Below are positions 1 through 11,969 of a DNA stretch of 64,000 nucleotides, piece after piece (the stretch's first letter is position 1; every line of letters starts with the position of its first letter). The stretch is from Papaver somniferum (lineage: Eukaryota > Streptophyta > Magnoliopsida > Ranunculales > Papaveraceae). The stretch is from assembly GCF_003573695.1 (NCBI RefSeq), contig NC_039362.1:177081690-177145689 (forward strand), written 5' to 3'. The notes below the pieces were generated by a model. That model saw only the letters and a program-made list of their open reading frames with translations, was not told the origin of the DNA and searched no databases. Made by a program: the position numbers and the translations under genes.

Positions 1-2676
1 ATTGCGGAGCTTAGGCAAAAATTAATAATTGAAAGAAAGAGAGAAGAAGAGGACCGTGCGAATTTAATCCGTCAAAATGATGATTTACGAGAAGAGAATC
101 TCAGATTACAAGAACAGAGGTCAAGAAGTGCTACACGCTCAAGGTCAAGATCCAGTAGGAGTTCTTCCCGACAGAGCCAATCTAATCGAAGAAATGATAG
201 GCGAAGGCAACATATGGAATTCGTTGAAGAAAACTCGCAAGAAGATGAAAATTTGGAAGATCAAGGGGAAAGGAGACGTGTAATTGAATTAGCAACTAAT
301 CAATATGAACACCCACACGAACTTCTTCGTCGTGCAAATACTAATTTTGAAAGGGAAGAAGAGGATCCAAAGCAAGGACAAATGCTATTACATGGTAGAG
401 AAATGTTGAGAGACGAATATGAGCGCGAACGAGATATTGAACGTGCGAGAGGTAGACAGAGAAGAATGGAAGAATTAGAAGAAAGAGAATTACAAAGCGG
501 ATTGCGTCATATTGATAATCGAGTAAGGGGACGCGAGCGTCATCGCATAGATGATATAGATCAAGGTCGAGTTACACCACAAAAAAGAGAAATATTAAGA
601 CATCGATATGATCACACATTCAATGAAGAAAGACATGATAGAGTACAAATTTAAGCCAATACTGAAAGGCGTAGGCGAAGAAGAGAGGAAACTGAACAAC
701 ATGAGATACAAGAGGCAATACACAATCACGAGAATAGATTGAGACAATCAAGATTAAAATGACCCATGCAACAGAATTTGGATCAATCATTCAGCAAGGA
801 AATTCTCAAGGAGATGGCAGAATTAAGAGAAATGATGACTGCAAAAAGAAATGATGGAAGAAGACAACTTGAGGAAGCAGTGGAGGAAGCTGGAAAAACT
901 CCATTTACAAAAGAAATTCAAAGAGCACCGATACCATCTAAGTGCAGTTTACCAACATTTACAAGTATATTTGATGGAAGTGCATGTGCGATCCAACATG
1001 TGAAGGCTTATTCTAGATGTTTATTACAGTGGGAAAATTATGATGCAGTAATGTGCAAATATTTTGCTGCAAGTTTAGAAGGTGAAGCTTTGAAGTGGTT
1101 TGAAGGATTACCTGTAGAATCCATTGGTTCGTTTCATCATTTACAAAATTTCTTTTTGGGGCAATACATAAGTAATAATCTATCAAAACTAGGGATTGAG
1201 ACTGCATTCGGACTTCGCAGAAGAACAAATGAAAGTTTGCGTCATCTAACGACTCGTTGGAGAATAATGTGTAGTGAAATGGGAAGACGGTTGGATGAGA
1301 GACATCTTATTCTTGCGTTCATCAATTCTCTCTTTGCAACAGACCTATTATATACCCAAATTTTCAAAGTCAAGGATACAATCACAATGTCGTAGCTACG
1401 CGAATTTCAAGAAGAATATATATCCCTAGAAGAAAAGCAAAGAGACATGGAATCTTACCCAGTTGTGATATCTGATTCGAAAGGTGGAAATACAAGTTTA
1501 CTTCCGAGGCTCACAAATGCTGTTGCGAGTACATCGCAGGGTAATCAAGGAAGGAGTAATGCGGAAATGGAACAAAAGTTAGTGGCTATGGGCAGTGCAG
1601 ATCAAGCAGAATTGATAAAGAGTACAGAGACAAGCAACTTCAAAAATGTGGAGGTGCTGATGCTAATCAACCAGGAAGCTCTGCAGGACAGCAAACACAT
1701 TATAACAAGAAAGCTGGAAGAATAGTGTGGGAACAAGTAAATTTGCCAAAGCTGAATACTACAGTGGATAAAGTATGGGAAGATGCTTTCCTCATGGATG
1801 ATATTCCAGAGCCACGAAATGCAGACGAAGAACCACCACCAGGGAGGAGGAGTAAAGAATTTTGTGTCTATCATAGATTTCACGGTCACACAACAAGTAA
1901 TTGCAGAAATATGAGGAAGATTATATTGCGAATGATCGAGCAAGGGAAGTTGGACCATTTCTTATTGAATCAACCAAGAAATATACCACCACCACCACCT
2001 CAAGGAAATAAATATATAAAGGAGTACAGGAGTACATTTGTTATTGAAGTGGGAGCAAAGGCGAAGAATCTATATTGTAACTCGATCATACATTCGTTCA
2101 AAAACATAGAATATTTTTATGATAATGTCTTAAGTCGAGTATATGCAAGAGATGTTGAAGGAAGGGAAATTTTCAACCTGGCAAAAATACCATCTTTGAA
2201 GAATTGGCAAAGGCAAAAAATTTCGTTCAGCACAGATGAAATACCAGAAGGAAAAACATCACATGAGTGCCCATTGGTGGTGAGATTGGGAATTAATCCA
2301 AAACCGTTAGAAGAAGATGAGGAAGAAAATGAGAAAAACACCTGGGGGGTAAATAGAATTCTTATAGACACTGGTAGTTCTGTGGATATTCTATTTTATC
2401 ACACGTATAAAACAACGGGTGGAAGAGATGATGAGTTGATCCCTTCAACGTACAAAATCTATGGTTTTTAATGGCTCTGCGAACAAACCAAAAGGGGAGG
2501 TGACTATGCGAATTCTTCTACAAAGCTTACCAACAGATATCACATTCTGTGTAGTGGATGTTGAATCTCCATACAATGATCTCATTGGAAGGCCATGGCT
2601 GCATAGTATACTAGTTGTGCATCAACATTTCATCAGTGCATCAAGTTTCCTTTACCTCAGGGTGTTGGAATTATAA
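1..2676 (+). pseudogene. gag-protease of element A, broken
   Basis: The frame is open from base 1. The first part codes for a very charged, Arg/Glu-rich region. At 766-1395 comes a retrotransposon gag core (WFEGLP, FLGQYISNN, TTRWR). Around 1860-1915 is a CX2HX4HX4C zinc-knuckle-like motif, also found in elements B and C. The aspartic protease active site, DTGSS, is at 2367-2381 and is followed by the IGRPW motif near 2590. Stops interrupt the first frame near 652, 760 and 1393. The frame shifts near 1725 and again near 2461. Gag packages the element RNA and the protease processes Gag. Nothing resembling polymerase follows. Confidence 0.85.
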
Positions 2677-3198
2677 GAGGGGACACAGTTGAAAGTAAAA
2701 ATTGTCAAGAAATTGATATTCATAGATGCGAAGCAAGATAATCCAAGCGAAGAAATTGGCAAAATAATGCAGCAGATAGCAAAAGAGCAGAGAGATTAAT
2801 GGTTGATGTTTGATGTGGTGTATAAATTTGAGTACGTGAAGTGCTGAAGTTTATTAAATGAATCATAAGGAGGAAAGGAAACAAAATTTGATGGAAAGTT
2901 CATAGTGGGAGAAAATTAGTGGAGATGAAGATGAAAATGAATAAAAGATAAAGAAGAAATCAATACCGGCAACAACAAAAATGGACAATAAAAGATGAAG
3001 ATGAATAGCGACAAGAGCAAGAAAATAAGTGGATACAAAATATTAAAGGGAAGAAAACACAAGGATTTTCGCACAATGCCAACTAAATTATTATAAACAT
3101 ATGCGAGTTTACGAAAAATCAAAAGTGAAGAAAACAAATGCGTAGATAGAATGCCTGATTTTCTTTGAGCAAGATGATTCAATAAAAACACTCATGCA
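2677..3198. other. Spacer between gag-protease and antisense gene of element A
   Basis: AT-rich sequence with stops in all frames. It holds no recognisable gene. The conserved GC-richer block that lies at the equivalent place in B and C is not seen here, and the C-terminal half of the antisense gene is also missing, so a deletion at this spot in A is likely. Confidence 0.5.
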
Positions 3199-4470
3199 CT
3201 AGAGTTGAAAATCTGGGTTTATCGCAGAGGAAGCTTCGCGAAGAGATCGATCCCCCAAGTCAGGAACAATACAGATCTTTGAGACCATCTTGAAGGCACG
3301 TTCCGTTTCTTCATCTTCGAGAGTAGCAAAAGCATCCCCAGAAAAAAGATCAGACAACTTCTTACGGTACGAATCAATCAATACCTCTTCTTCATAAGCC
3401 AAAGTATTTCCTTCCGAAGATTCTGAGCCTGAAGAGGTATCATATCTCGCACGCTTCCTAGAGACATCATCTTTTGATGAGGATTTCTTGGATAAAGTTT
3501 TTGACGCGAGCTTTTTAGGAGGTCTCTTGGTTTTGCCTAAAAAGTTTGTCCTTCAAAGGATTCACCTACGCGAATAATCAAGATAAGAAACAGAGGCAAC
3601 AATATTGTTAAAATAGAAGGTGTGTTTCTTACTTCTTTATTCTGCGAAGATGATACCTTGAGTGAGGTACTGACCTTTTCGGCAACCTGCGGAAGAGAAG
3701 AAATCAGATATAAGAAGGTTACAAAAAATTTACAAATTGGATTAAAAGGATCACATACCACTACTTTCTTTTTCTCATTTTCGAGTAATTTGAATTCCCA
3801 AGGTTGGTAGAGAGGGAAATCTTCGGGTAGAGGATTATCAGAACCATCTGCATCTCTACCAGATACAAAGGACCCTTCTAAGATGACAGGACAATTAAGC
3901 CAACTAGAATCATCGGATCTGTGAGAAGCACGATTAGAGTTTGAATTCCAATCAACATCTCGCATAATTTTTTCATCTTCAGCGATGCCATCTACTCTCC
4001 TTATGCGAAAAACCCATTTAGTCACGTTACTTTTCATGATAGCGATGTAATAATTCCTAAAGAAATTATCAAGAGTATATTCAGCATGATCAATAATTTT
4101 GTCACGATTCCTCTTTTCGCACTTCATCAGGATAAAAATTTCCAAGACCAGCTGCGCGACGAGCATACTCTAAGGGAATCCTGGTAGCATCACCACTCAG
4201 CTGAAATATTCCTCGTGCGAATACCTCATCAACAAGAATTCTATAGAAAAGAGGAATCTCAGGGTTATATAAAGGAATTGGCAGAAATTGAAGTTGACCT
4301 AACGAAACGATGATCTTTCGGCTATTCCACTGCTCAGGATTGATGATACCAAGATTAAGTTTGGATGCGAAATTACATGAAGTAGGAAGGGAGAGTTCAT
4401 AACCCCTCTGATTGAAGTCAGTTTTCATTCTGTTAAATTCGATCTCCATCTTTTCACCAGCAGGAGCCAT
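3199..4470 (-). pseudogene. Antisense intron-bearing gene of element A (truncated and frameshifted)
   Basis: It starts with ATG at 4470 (MAPAGEKME) and reads against gag. The N-terminal part matches the antisense gene of element B: LYNPEIPLFY here and LYNPDIPLFY there, LSGD, a WVFRIRR-like stretch, then DVDWNS. A frameshift lies near 4110, where the reading moves from one frame (to 4102) to another (from 4166). A probable intron runs from about 3758 (GTATGTGATCC on the minus strand) to an acceptor ending TTCCGCAG near 3689. It sits where B has an intron with similar ends. The last stretch (3199-3402) matches the SLFRD-like middle of B and then stops, so the coiled-coil half and acidic tail are gone. 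Function is unknown. It weakly resembles the plant 'putative gypsy type transposon' domain (Pfam Transposase_28), which needs a profile search. Confidence 0.7.
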
Positions 4471-4540
4471 TAAAGAATGGGAATGAAGAGTATAAATTTG
4501 CAGAGATGAAAAATGATAAAAGGAATAAAAGGAATAAGGT

Positions 4541-4560
4541 AGAAGAGAATATATAGGAAA
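4541..4560 (-). promoter_or_regulatory. Candidate TATA box and CT-rich initiator for the antisense gene of A
   Basis: On the minus strand this reads CCTATATATTCTCTTCT, about 75-85 bp before the ATG at 4470. Element B has a similar TATATACTCTTCT stretch upstream of its antisense ATG. The conservation between two diverged copies is the main support. Confidence 0.4.
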
Positions 4561-4802
4561 GAGCGACCCGATTTTCGAGATTCATTCTCATTAATGCGAA
4601 GAAAGGAACGGATAAAAACATACGGTTAAAAAGGACGTGTCGAAAGATGAGTGGTTAAAAGAACACGCATACATAAGGATAGATTGAAATCCGGATAATT
4701 GTCAACAAAATAAAATGGAAAAAGATAGGCATGTGTGATTTGTAAATGGAGAATTTCTCATATCGCTCACTCTGAAGAATAAGCAATATGAGAAAAGGCA
4801 AA

Positions 4803-5263
4803 TGTAGGAGTTAAATATCGCACACGTTAATAACTACGCGAAGTGAGGAATATAACCTACGTGAGGAGCATTGGACACAAAAAATTGAGATGACATGTCA
4901 CACGATGTCAGCAAAGTCACGAGTAATGTGTGAAGAATTATGCGAAGATGAGCGATTGTATATGAGCAAATATGTCACATAGTGATCCCGAAAATAATGG
5001 GATTCTTAGCTGTCATCCACTATGTAAAGTCATATATAAAGGAGAGAGAGTCATTGTTTCCGGGAGGATTCTAAGGTAAGTCTTGGTTAAGAAATAGGGA
5101 GAGGGAGAAAGTGAATTTAGTTTTATAAGTAGAATTGTTGTAATACTTGTATCCATCTTGTAAGTCGACTTAAGTCTTGATAATCAATAAAGAATTCAGT
5201 ATAATTACTTAGTATTGATTATAGTTATAGTGGGATGTGGTTGTAGGAAAATCTGTAACTACA
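4803..5263 (+). repeat. 3' LTR of element A (461 bp)
   Basis: It begins TGTAGGAG and ends AACTACA. The reverse complement of the B LTR begins TGTAGGATC and ends AACTACA, and the two share a central stretch around ATCCACTATGTA. A TATA box (CATATATAAAGG) is near 5032. The next 5 bases, AACAT (5264-5268), should be the target duplication, but its partner is outside the window. Confidence 0.85.
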
Positions 5264-5383
5264 AACATAGAGTACTTTGTTATGTTTGCTCAATAATTGT
5301 ATGGATATTACGTTAAAGTTTCAAATCAAAGTGGTCTATTAGAAGGATCCGAGTCATCCGAGCTTTGTAATTACTAATCACCG

Positions 5384-6019
5384 TGTGATTACTGGAAATC
5401 CAGCAACACGCCCAAATGGAAAGTAAGCAAGATCTAAGACATGATAAACACAAGAAATTAAGTTTATTTATTAATTTCAAGAGAAATACAAGTTACACTC
5501 TTGAGTTACCAGGAAACCCTAATCCCTTCTCTAAGCCTATGAATTACAAGGAAACCTTAATTCTCTATCTCCTATTATAAATCTCTCCCTCTCCAAAAGA
5601 TCTCCCTCTTTACATTGCCCCTAGGTCTCTATTTATATCCCCCAACAACCCTAATGGTATACAACCCACATTATCTCGCCGAGATTACTTTATACTTCGC
5701 CTGGAGCATATTCCATAAAGTTTTCCCCCACCTTTCGCTGATTTCACGTGGTTTTGTCGGCACACCTGTCTTATTTCTTGATGGATAATTTATCTACTTC
5801 GCGTCTTGCCTTCTTCGCCAAGTAAACTCTTCGTGGCTCTGCCTTAATACCCTGATGGTCCTCCTACTTTAGTTCGGGGCGGGGAGCTTTCTCGCGCTTG
5901 GAATTGTACTTCGCCTTCTGATACTGACTGATTTGACAGGTCACTGACGAGGATCTTTGACTAAGATTCCCTAACTCTTCTTGGTGTGACACGTGGCGAT
6001 CCTATTTCGTGTACCTACA
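5384..6019 (-). repeat. 3' LTR of element C (636 bp)
   Basis: It starts TGTGATTACTGG and ends GTGTACCTACA. It matches 22881-23514 almost throughout. On the minus strand it holds GATATAAATAGAG (near 5630), a plausible TATA box for element transcription. Confidence 0.9.
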
Positions 6020-6132
6020 TTTTTCCTTTTCTTATTCGCTAACGAGTTCAAAGTCCGTTCTCGTGATGGTATCTCGTAAGTTCCTTCTTCGGCGGACGAA
6101 TTTAACTCCCTGGATTTCAACATAGACTCTTT

Positions 6133-7804
6133 CATGGAAAACTATTCAGCTGTGTTTACAAGCACCAGGGAGCATCAGGAGTGGGGTCTCGAGCTCGTCA
6201 GGAAAGTGGTCTCTCCCCCCGTTGAGGAGCTTCTACTGGATGTGGATTCCCAACTTCGTCTCTCCGTTGATGACTGTTGAGGTTTCCTTTAGTAGTCGGC
6301 GGTCCTTTCGTCTGGGGTTACGACGAAAATGGCCTTCCTCGCAATGGTCCCCTTCCCAGACATTGTTACCTCGCGGGATGTGATCCTTGGAGACTTCGCT
6401 GGAATGCTCCTAGCGAGGTATGATTTTTCCTACTGCGATCTGTATCATTTGGAACTATCAATTGTACTTATGCTTCTCAATTTGTTTTAGTATGTGATGC
6501 CCGCTGCTGGACTATCAATTGTACTTATGCTTCTCAAGGAGCGACAGGAGAAGAAAGTGGTTGCTAAGAAGACTCCCTCTGAACAGGTATCATTTTCTTC
6601 TATTGCTAGCGACATTGTGATAATTGTCTATCCTGACGTCATGCCTCTTTGCGGGATGAACTACCCACTTCTGGGTACCCAAGGGGCACAATAAACTTTC
6701 TCACCCTACTCCTCCTCCTTCTTCTCAGGTACCATCATTATCGCCTTTTATTTGTAAATTTTAGCCTTTTCGTTTTTAACTCTTGACTTCGCAAACGGGT
6801 GTTCCTCCGTATGGTGCGCCTAAGAGTCCGCGAAAGACCCTGGATGTGGATGACTTAACTGCAATACAGCCTGCCGCTCTCCTTGGTCGTCCCGTTTTCA
6901 CTAAGCAACAGTCTCCTTCATTTCGTGCTCCTGCTCCTCCTAAAGAAGCTGATTCAGTTACCCGTTCCAAGGCTGCTGATTCCCCTGTTCAGCCAAGAGT
7001 TGAACGTCCTAAGAGTTTTCCGGAGGTACCTCCCTCTGGAGAGAAGGGAAAGCAACCCGTCCAGTTTGCAATGTCAAATCTTTTCTTCGACTCTGACATG
7101 CAATTCCTTCAAGGTATTTACCACAAGTCCCAAGAATATCCGACTATGAGATCTCGCGCTTTGGAGTCTTTGTCCATCTTTTTTTCTGATGACTTCCTCT
7201 CCCAAGACTCGTCTGTGCTTTTGAGTGCTTCAATGAATCTATCTCTCCAGCAGCACTCCGCCTTGATGAACCAGGTGATTTCTTTGTTACTTCTGCTATT
7301 TTTCCTTTTCGGCTCCGAGATCTATCTTCTGAGTTTAAGTTTCTCTTCGCAGGAAGCATACCGTCACATGGCCACCCTCGTGGAAATTCGGCTTGTTCGC
7401 GAGATGGCTAGGAAGGATGAGGCTAAAATCAAAGATTTATCGGAGGACCTTCAGAAAGAAAGAGATCATTCCCTCAAAACAAAGACAAAATATAGAAAAG
7501 CTTCTGAGTAAGTTCTTTTTTCTTGGATATACCTTTATTGTTCTTGCTTTTGCTTCCATTATTTTCTTATTTTATGCTTCGTCAAGCTCGATGCATGCAA
7601 CGTCAAATGAGCGCCAACGAAGCTTTCTCCTCGCTGGAAGATATTTGCGCTGAGATGGTGAACCTTACAACTCAAAATGATATTTATGTTTCTGAGAACT
7701 TCATCCTTAATGAAAAGGCTGAGACTCTTTGTTTGCAAGTGGACCGTCTGTCAGTTGAATGCTCCCGTAACGAGGAACTGAACCTCCATCTCCACAATGA
7801 CAAC
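6133..7804 (+). pseudogene. Antisense gene of element C, 5' part
   Basis: A possible ATG is at 6133, but the frame soon stops, so the N-terminal domain seen in A and B is mostly missing or degraded. From 6783 to 7274 an open frame codes for a Pro/Ser-rich region and then a helical region. An intron follows (7275-7352, donor CAG|GTGATTTC, acceptor CTTCGCAG|GAAGC) and keeps the frame. The next exon (7353-7507) is a charged coiled coil (RKDEAKIKDL), ends at GA|GTAAGT, and the following exon from about 7583 (MQRQMSANEA) runs into the left end of element B at 7804. Reading resumes after B at 16611 in the same frame. A 27-bp stretch is repeated directly at about 6453 and 6511. Function is unknown. 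Confidence 0.7.
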
Positions 7805-8262
7805 TGTAGTTGCAGGAAATCCTACAATACACCCCTCGTATGATTTTATCATTGATCAGCCTATTTTTAGGTTTACACTCTTAATTTTATTGATTAATTT
7901 TTGAATATTCTTACAAGGAAAATAAAGAAATCAAGAATGATCTCTACTCTCAGCTTTCTCTCTCATATTTACTTATCTCTCATTCAAAAAAGATCTCTCT
8001 CTCCTTTACAACTCGAATGACTATTTATAAGGAAATACATAGTGGATGATAGCTAATCTGTCCTTTATTTTCGGATATGGTTCGCGATATTCTCGCAACC
8101 TTATAAATGTTAACTTTGCAAGCTCTCTAATTTTCGCAAGACTATCACATCTTTCCCATGATATTTGCTGACGTTGTTTTCTGAAACTGTTCTGCGACGC
8201 TATTGTGCAATTTCATTGATAATTTCTCTGAGACACAATTGTTGCGAGAATCTGATCCTACA
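7805..8262 (-). repeat. 3' LTR of element B (458 bp)
   Basis: It starts TGTAGTTGCAGG and ends GATCCTACA, the same ends as 16148-16605. A minus-strand TATA box (CTTATAAATAG) lies near 8020-8030. The sequence has many TCGC and GCGA tetramers. Confidence 0.92.
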
Positions 8263-8465
8263 TCTTGCCTCTTCTCAAATCTTCTCTGCAAAGTAGAGAA
8301 TGATTTGAGAAATATCGCAACTCCTTATCTTTTCATATTCCACATTTATCACACGTACTCTCTCTCTTCCACTTATTTCTTGACACGTCTTTTGTAACCG
8401 CTACTTTTCAACCGCTCACGTCTCTTCGTCTTAATGATGTTTATTTCTTTGAGAAGTAAATTTTC

Positions 8466-8475
8466 TTTATATACT
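8466..8475 (+). promoter_or_regulatory. Candidate TATA box of the antisense gene of B
   Basis: TTATATACTC followed by CT-rich sequence (TTCTCCCTCCC), about 160 bp before the ATG at 8634 and just outside the LTR. The equivalent place in A has a similar motif on the same relative strand. Confidence 0.4.
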
Positions 8476-8633
8476 CTTCTCCCTCCCTCTTTCCACTTTT
8501 CTTTTTACTTTCTCTTCTATTTTTATTCTCTCATCTCTGCAACTCTGTCATTCTTCTGCAAATTCTGCTGCTGTAATTTTTTCTTCCTTCAATTCTTTTA
8601 CTTTCCATACATTCCCATACCCTTTATTCAATC

Positions 8634-11287
8634 ATGGCTCCAAGTGGTCATACATATGAGAAGAATCTTCAAGATGTCCAAAAAGATCTTGCTAATAAAG
8701 GTCTTACACTCTCCCCCATTCCTGATGTGAATGCCAAATCAATTATTTCTGTCAAGCTTTTCTCCAATTTTGATGATCATTTAATCATAATTTCGCTAGG
8801 TCATATTCTCGCAGGTCTCCCTCTTCCTCTTTATAACCCAGACATTCCTTTATTTTATGAAATTCTCGCTCATCTGGGATTTTCGGGAGCCATTTTCCCA
8901 CTAAGTGGGGATTGCATCCGTCTAATGCTAGAGTTCGTTAATCGTTGTGCTGGTAGAGGATCTCTTTACTCCAGTGAACTTAGGGATCCAAAATTCGCAG
9001 ACCTAGAAATAGTTGCTGAGAAGTATACTGTGGCGAATTTCTTTGAAAATTACGAACTTATCTCCATGAAGAAAGAGAATACTCGCTGGGGTATTCGATT
9101 AAGAAGAAAAGATAACATTGATGAATCCAAAATTATTATGCAAGATATTGACTGGAATTCAGGTAAAAACACAACTCCTCGCCAATCCAAAGATAACAAA
9201 TGGTGCGTGTTTCCTTTAATGCTAAAGGGTCCTTACATTGCTGGATCAAACGTTCTTCCCACGATTCTCGCAGCATATCAACCTTGGGTTTTCTCCTGGC
9301 CCGAAAAGGAGAAGGAGGTATACTTCTCCCCTTTAACTCATTTTATACTTCTTTATTTATTTTTACTATCATGTTCGCTAACTCTTGCGATATTCCGCAG
9401 ATCCAAAAACTAAAAGATAGTTATAACAGGACTGGGAAATCTAGTACTCTGTTAGCTCTTCGCTCATATACAGATGAGGTAAGAAATTTTCTCTTATGAC
9501 TTTAAATAGTACTGTTACTTCCATGCTTCCATTTCTTATTCTATCTGTGTGTGAAGATTATTGCTGAAGTAGAAGAATCTGTGATGCTGCGAAGATTGGT
9601 GATAAAGGTAAAGGTGCTCTTCGCAGGAAAAATCAACTGGTCCTCCTCCAAAGAAAAGAAAAGTTCGTTCTTCTTCTCCTTCAAATGTTCTTCCTAACGA
9701 AATTCTGAAAGTGACAAGGATGATGAGGATAACTGATCTTGCTGCAACTGAAGATTCTCCACCTGAATCTTCTATGGCTAAGCTTTCTGGCCTCTTTTCT
9801 GATTCTCTACAAGGAATGGGAGATAGCCAATTCGCAAATACCTGCAAAGCTCTCGCTACCCTTTGTGATGTCCCTTTACTAGATGGTGATAGCTCTCTTC
9901 GCGGAGTTTCTAGATCAGTGACTCCCGACTTCTTGCATTCTCTCAATAGTTGGTATACTTTTATCTTTTTACTTTTCATTGTTATAACTCAAAATCTCTT
10001 TCTATATTAATATTTTTTATTTCTTTTCGCAGGCTGGAAAAGCTTCTTTTGCTGTTGCCTCAGATCTAGAGAGAACGCGAAAATCTTGAAAAGAAGAATC
10101 TTCAATTTCGCAAAAGAATGAAGAATTGGAAGTGAAGTTAAAGGTCTTCGCGAGAAAATAGACAATTAGAAATTGATTCTTCCTCTATAAGAACAAAATT
10201 TCTAGTCTTCAACAAGCTAATAATCAGCTTTACGGTATGTTACTTTTCTCTTTTCTCTTTATTCATTCATCTGTTGTTTTATCTTATTTAAATGATCCTT
10301 TTTGCAGACATTTATGGTCTTTCTGATGAAGCTACCCTTCTTCGTTCATTTCCTAATGCCTTGGATAATGATACCCTTCTTGAACGTCTTAACAATTCCT
10401 TAAATAGCTTTCAATGATAGAATTTCATCTCTTTCTCTAAATGAACTTAGATCAAATTTCGCCTCTTAGAAATTGATCATAGATCCAGTTTAGGCTTAGC
10501 AACAGATTTAAGCGTCTCCTTATTGATTCCAAAGAGAAAACCAATGAGTTGAGAACCAAAATTAGCGGTCTCATAGATGATAAGATCGTATCTCTGATCA
10601 AGGTGCCAAGGCTTGAAATTCCAAGAGGCTCTCCTTGAAGTTCAACTTGAGCGAGATGAAGCTAACCGCAAGAATATTGAACTCTGCGAAAGGGAAAATC
10701 AAATTCGTTCTCGTCTTCTCATAAGTAGTGAGGATGAATTTGTCTGGGCTGCGAAAATTTTAGATGATGCTAGAAAATTTTAGTGAACATACAGCCTTGA
10801 TTAGAGACATGATTTCTGACAGAGAAGGTTGCTAATTGCTCTTCTTTACTAATCTTTTGCTTCTTATAGATTTTCATCAAGTTAATAATTGGTTGTCTTT
10901 TGTTCGCAGATTCTGAAAATAATATCGTGAAAAGATTGAAGAACTTGAAGCTGAAAAGGAGGAACTCGCAAAGAATCTTTCTTCTCGCAACGACAAGTAT
11001 TCTAGATTGAAGAATCAAATCAAATCACCTTGAATTTTAAGAATGATGCTATGCATTTTCGCAATCAAACCATCCAGATGGTTTGTGATGATCATAATAT
11101 CCCACATTCTGATTATCCTTGTCTTTTAGAAGAAATCCCACAGAATACTCCCAGTTTGATTATCTCTGATAGTGAAGCTGACGATGAAGAATCTGATAGT
11201 GATGGAAGTTCTGATGGTGATGAGATTCTGACGCAGATGAAGAAGGAAAAGTCTGATGAAGATAATGAAGGATTAACCAAGAAATAG
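8634..11287 (+). CDS. Antisense intron-bearing gene of element B, unknown function
   Basis: This is the best-preserved copy of the antisense gene. Exon 1 (8634-9317, 228 codons) codes for the N-terminal domain shared with A (IISLGHI, LYNPDIPLFY, LSGDCIR, DIDWNSG). Intron 9318-9400 (GAG|GTATAC, CCGCAG|ATC) and exon 2 (9401-9478, ends GAG|GTAAGA) keep the frame. A further exon opens at 9627 after TTCGCAG and holds PPPKKRKVR, which looks like a classical nuclear localisation signal, then SGLFSD. Later introns are suggested near 9953-10032 and before 10309 and 10911 (acceptors TTCGCAG and TTTGCAG). The later exons code for a long coiled coil with some frame breaks, and the last (11030-11287) ends in an acidic tail (ADDEESDSDGSSDGDE) before TAG. 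Its introns can survive retrotransposition because they are backwards relative to element RNA. Nuclear location is inferred. The N-terminal domain may be Transposase_28-like, with low certainty. The copy may be a pseudogene. Confidence 0.65.
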
Positions 11288-11654
11288 TCTTTATTCTTCT
11301 TTGATTCTTTGTACTTGTACATTTATTTTTCTTTCTGTATATTTGTGTTTCTTTCATTTTGACCTGCGTAAATTAAAACAATTCTTCTTTGCAATACAGT
11401 TAATCAATATAATCATTAATTCTTGAATTTTTGAGTAAATCTCTCATATGGAGACAAATAACATTTTCTAATTTCATACATTCCCATACTTGCCTCTGTT
11501 ATTTGAATCCAAATGAGAGATTTCATAAACTTTTTCTTATTGTATAATTTCGCAACCTTGCGAAGTGAATTTTGTTTCTTTTCAAAATCTCATTCCTGTG
11601 TGGTCTTATTTTGCCTTCCTAATTAAAGGTCTTATTATGCCACCTCTTGTCATT

Positions 11655-11960
11655 GCGACAAAATCGCAGGACGTCCTTGCACTTTCATGCAAAACCCATT
11701 GATCTTGCCTTAACTTTTTCTTGTATTATGGCCTCTTCAGGAATTGCGACAATATGACAGGCCTAAATATTCTTGCGAAAATAAACCCCATGACATTGCC
11801 GTCTTGCGACGAAATCGCAGGACGTCTTCGCACTTTCATGCGAAAACCCATTGATCTCGTCTTATCTTTTTTTTGTATTATTGCCTCTTCAGGATTTGCA
11901 CAAATATGACAAGCCTTAATATCCTTGCGAATAAAAAGCCTCATGACATTTGCGTCTTAA
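11655..11960. repeat. 151-bp tandem repeat in the spacer of element B
   Basis: Two copies start at 11655 (GCGACAAAATCGCAGG) and 11806 (GCGACGAAATCGCAGG), and a partial third starts near 11951. Each unit holds a short inverted repeat (TGCGAC..AAATCGCAG), a CATGAC stretch and a GCCTCTTCAGGA motif. Element C has one related unit near 18400-18460. Confidence 0.8.
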
Positions 11961-11969
11961 GACACTTAT

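Larger units (their letters stand above)
1..5263 (+). mobile_element. LTR retroelement A, 3' portion (gag-protease, no pol, antisense gene)
   Basis: The window opens inside the gag of this element; its 5' LTR lies outside. In order it holds a gag-protease region on the + strand (1 to about 2676), a spacer of about 500 bp with no recognisable gene, an intron-bearing gene on the - strand (3199-4470), a purine-rich tract (about 4790-4802, GAGAAAAGGCAAA) and the 3' LTR (4803-5263). I see no reverse transcriptase, RNase H or integrase motif. The gag and the retropepsin motif are of Ty3/gypsy type. The LTR and polypurine tract match element B (7805-16605), so A and B belong to one family. Reading frames are broken in several places, so this copy is not functional. 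Confidence 0.85.

Noticed and set aside
1013..1228. Minus-strand frames under the gag of A (also 1602-1958 and 2117-2371)
   Set aside because: They are shadows of the gag-protease coding sequence.
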